The notes under the pieces are model-generated. The model was not told the origin of the DNA. It did no database searches and worked only from the letters and a program-made list of their open reading frames with translations. Shown here piece after piece: positions 62,006-64,000 of a stretch of 64,000 nt of DNA. Source of the stretch: Pseudomonadota bacterium (lineage in GTDB: Bacteria; Pseudomonadota; Alphaproteobacteria; Rhizobiales; Beijerinckiaceae). The stretch is taken from assembly GCA_023450615.1 (NCBI GenBank), contig JAEXGT010000101.1, positions 62,001 to 126,000 on the forward strand, in the 5' to 3' direction. Every line of letters starts with the position of its first letter. Position 1 is the first letter of the stretch. The position numbers were made by a program, and so were the translations under genes.

Positions 62006-63307
62006 TCAGTTATGCGCCATCAACGTGCGCGGCGCCGCATCGATGACAACAGCCGTGCCGCCCTGGATCTGCTGCACGGTCAAGGCGCGGTCATTGGTGC
62101 CGTTGGGATTGAAGCGGAATACGCCGTCCGTCCCGGCAAAGCCCGCGCCGTTCGTGAGCATGCTGTCGTTGAAGGCCTGCGGCCCCTGCATGCGGGCGAG
62201 CGCCGCCGCCAGCGTCACGGCATCGTAGGAGAGCGACGCAAGCCGCACCGGATCGCGATTGAAGCGCGCCCGGTAACGCGCAGCGAAATCCATGAAGCCG
62301 CGTTTGTCAGGAGCGGCGAACCAGCCGCCCTGCAAGGCAGGCAAACCGAACACGCGCGCCTCGTCCCACACGCCGGTGCCGAGCGGCTGCACCCTTTGCC
62401 CGTTGAAGCGAACCGTCTGCAGCGCCTGCGCCACGGCAGGCAGGCCATCGCCGTTATCGGGCACGAACAGCGCATCCGCCTGCGGCGCGGGTCCGCCGAT
62501 CGCTTGCGCGAGACGCTGCACCGCGCCCTGCGGCTGTCCGGCGGGATAGCGTTCGATGGCGATGATGCGCAGCCCATTTTCCGCAGCGGCCTCGCGCAAT
62601 TGCGCTTCCGCCACGCGCCCATAGGCCGTCTCGGGGATCAGCGCCGCGACGGCGCGGCGGTTCTGCGACGCGGCATAAGCGATGATGCGGTCGACCTCCG
62701 CCTGCACCATGAAGCTCAGAAGATAGACGCCATGCGTCGCGGAGGCGCGGTCGGAGGAAAAGCCGATGAGCGGCTTGCCCGCCTGGCGCGCCACCTGCCC
62801 CGCAGCCTGCACCGAGCCGGCAAAGAGCGGGCCCATGATGAGTTGCGCTCCCTCCGCAATGGCCTGGCTCGCCGCCGCCTGCGCGCCTTCCGGCGTTCCA
62901 CGGGCGTCCTTCACCAGGATCGTGAGGTCGGAGCTTTGAAATTCGGCAAGCGCGAGATCGGCGGCATCGCGCATGCTCTGCGCCACCATGGCGCCTTGAG
63001 CCGACCCCGTCAGCGGCAGCAACAGCGCCACCTTCACGGGACCGTTACCGATGGTTCCGCCGCCCGAGGGAGAAGAGATCGGCCCGCCGAGCGGAGCCTC
63101 GCCGGCGTACATCCCCTCCGGGCCCATGTCGGCATGGTCGACGGGTTGGGAGGCAACGGGCCTCTGCGCGGGCTTGCTCGCCTTGCGGGACTGCCGCGTC
63201 GGGCCCGATCCGACGCAGCTGGAGAGCGCAAGCGCGCCCGCCACCAGCACGGCCACAGCCGCCCGGCCCCTCAGACCCTGCTTGATCGCTCTCAGAAACC
63301 ACGCCAT
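62006..63307 (-). CDS. Penicillin-binding protein activator lipoprotein (LpoA-like, periplasmic binding fold)
   Basis: A 433-residue lipoprotein. The N-terminus (MAWFLRAIKQGLRGRAAVAVLVAGALALSSCVGSG) ends in a lipobox with Cys near residue 31. After a Ser/Pro-rich linker, VKVALLLPLTGSAQGAMVAQSMRDAADLALAEF starts a type I periplasmic binding fold with GAQLIMGPLFAGSV and TNGAGFAGTDGVFRFNPNGTNDRAL at the end. Relatives (LpoA/YraM) stimulate peptidoglycan synthases from the outer membrane. It is divergent from rsmI, as in many Proteobacteria. ATG 63307 was preferred because GGTGGAG precedes it and a longer reading to 63541 enters the rsmI gene. Confidence 0.87.
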   Translation of the reverse strand: MAWFLRAIKQGLRGRAAVAVLVAGALALSSCVGSGPTRQSRKASKPAQRPVASQPVDHADMGPEGMYAGEAPLGGPISSPSGGGTIGNGPVKVALLLPLTGSAQGAMVAQSMRDAADLALAEFQSSDLTILVKDARGTPEGAQAAASQAIAEGAQLIMGPLFAGSVQAAGQVARQAGKPLIGFSSDRASATHGVYLLSFMVQAEVDRIIAYAASQNRRAVAALIPETAYGRVAEAQLREAAAENGLRIIAIERYPAGQPQGAVQRLAQAIGGPAPQADALFVPDNGDGLPAVAQALQTVRFNGQRVQPLGTGVWDEARVFGLPALQGGWFAAPDKRGFMDFAARYRARFNRDPVRLASLSYDAVTLAAALARMQGPQAFNDSMLTNGAGFAGTDGVFRFNPNGTNDRALTVQQIQGGTAVVIDAAPRTLMAHN

Positions 63308-63449
63308 CTCCACCCCCCATTCGGGAAACAGCCCGTCGAAGATGGAGCCGATCTTGGCCGTAAAAGGTAAACATTGTTTCCAATATCGGCGGGAGAGCCT
63401 GGTCGGGCCGCTTTCGCCGAGCGGGGCGTTCGTGCGAAGATAGGCCGCA

Positions 63450-64000
63450 ATGACACAGAGAATCGACAACAGGACCCGGCGGCGCGAGCCGGGCGAGAAA
63501 GCCGCCACCTTCACCGCCTTCGGCCTTGCCGCCGAGGCCAAGCCCCTGACGCCGGGGCTCTATGTGGTGGCCACCCCCATCGGCAATTTGCAGGACGTGT
63601 CCTTCCGCGCGCTGAACGTGCTGGCCGCCGCCGACGCCATCCTCGCCGAGGATACGCGGGTGACGAAGACGCTGCTCGCCCATTACGGCATCACCACGCC
63701 ACTGGTGGCCTATCATGAGCATTCCAACGATGCGGTGCGCGAGCGCATGGTGCATCGCATCCGCGAAGGGCAGGCGCTGGCGCTGGTGTCGGATGCGGGC
63801 ACGCCGCTCGTCTCCGACCCCGGCTACAAACTCGTGCAGGCCGCCATCGAGGAAGGCCTGCCGGTCACGCCGATCCCCGGTCCGTCCGCAGTGCTCACCG
63901 CCCTTGTCGCATCGGGCCTGCCCACGGACCGCTTCTTCTTCGAGGGCTTCCTGCCGTCGAAGAGCGGCGCGCGCCGAACACGGCTTGCGGAGATCGCTTC
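63450..64000 (+). CDS. rsmI: 16S rRNA (cytidine1402-2'-O)-methyltransferase, partial at the window edge
   Basis: The reading frame opens at ATG 63450 and runs off the window after 183 codons. It begins with a basic extension (MTQRIDNRTRRREPGEKAATF), then TPGLYVVATPIGNLQDVSFRALNVLAAADAILAEDTRVTKTLLAHYGI, LVSDAGTPLVSDPGYKLV and TPIPGPSAVLTALVASGLPTDRFFFEGFLPSK. All are RsmI signatures; the enzyme uses SAM to 2'-O-methylate C1402 of 16S rRNA. The C-terminal third is missing because of the window edge. Confidence 0.94.
   Translation, partial: MTQRIDNRTRRREPGEKAATFTAFGLAAEAKPLTPGLYVVATPIGNLQDVSFRALNVLAAADAILAEDTRVTKTLLAHYGITTPLVAYHEHSNDAVRERMVHRIREGQALALVSDAGTPLVSDPGYKLVQAAIEEGLPVTPIPGPSAVLTALVASGLPTDRFFFEGFLPSKSGARRTRLAEIA

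Overview
The window reads as the chromosome of an alphaproteobacterium of the Hyphomicrobiales, probably near Microvirga, Methylobacterium or Bosea. This is inferred from the GC-rich coding sequence, a CP4-like AroA, the gene neighbourhoods dnaK-dnaJ-pmtA-pyrF and PBP-activator/rsmI, an OlsB-type acyltransferase, and the many palindromic CCTCATCCTGAGGAG intergenic repeats. No phage, plasmid, transposase, CRISPR or rRNA gene was seen.

Layout. 0-3.4 kb: a possible tRNA end, then aroA-cmk, a secreted DUF1194 protein and mgsA. 3.4-25.2 kb: a catabolic and uptake cluster that is not core metabolism. 25.2-31 kb, minus strand: hrpB, a HAD phosphatase and the malic enzyme maeB. 31-44.9 kb: mutS, a single-domain response regulator, a YifB ATPase, an OlsB-like acyltransferase, a sugar-nucleotide-epimerase-like SDR, queG, a GST, uppP, nth, a DUF2244 protein, a 1 kb repeat-rich gap and an AraC-Ogt fusion. 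45-54.8 kb: dnaK, dnaJ, pmtA, pyrF, a class D beta-lactamase, two DUF1330 genes, dapB, gpmA, alkB and a secreted protein. 54.9-58.3 kb, minus strand: glnD and grpE. 58.6-61.9 kb: a sulfonate/nitrate-type ABC transporter with an OsmC protein. 62-64 kb: a lipoprotein PBP activator divergent from rsmI, which runs off the window.

The 3.4-25.2 kb cluster is the most interesting part. A GntR/HutC repressor gene starts a run of 16 closely packed plus-strand genes. They encode a complete branched-chain-amino-acid-type ABC importer (binding protein, two permeases, two ATPases), two MmgE/PrpD proteins, an isocitrate-lyase/PEP-mutase-family lyase, both subunits of a hydantoinase/oxoprolinase, an isochorismatase-fold hydrolase, a tautomerase-SnoaL fusion, a fumarate-reductase-like flavoprotein and two racemase-fold proteins. 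Just upstream lie LeuC/LeuD-like hydratase subunits with an Old Yellow Enzyme, and a divergent paralogue of the flavoprotein. Several members lack the catalytic cysteine of their family: both racemase-fold proteins, the isochorismatase-fold protein and the Old Yellow Enzyme. The gene set fits uptake of a small carboxylated or cyclic-imide-like compound, ATP-dependent ring opening, conversion to a substituted dicarboxylate, hydration, and retro-aldol cleavage. The substrate cannot be read from sequence. Repeated AAGCTGT words in the two control regions are candidate operators of the local repressor.

Regulation visible elsewhere: RpoH-type heat-shock promoters before dnaK and before grpE, and an alphaproteobacterial LexA box (GAAC-N7-GAAC) about 0.5 kb upstream of the AraC-Ogt fusion.
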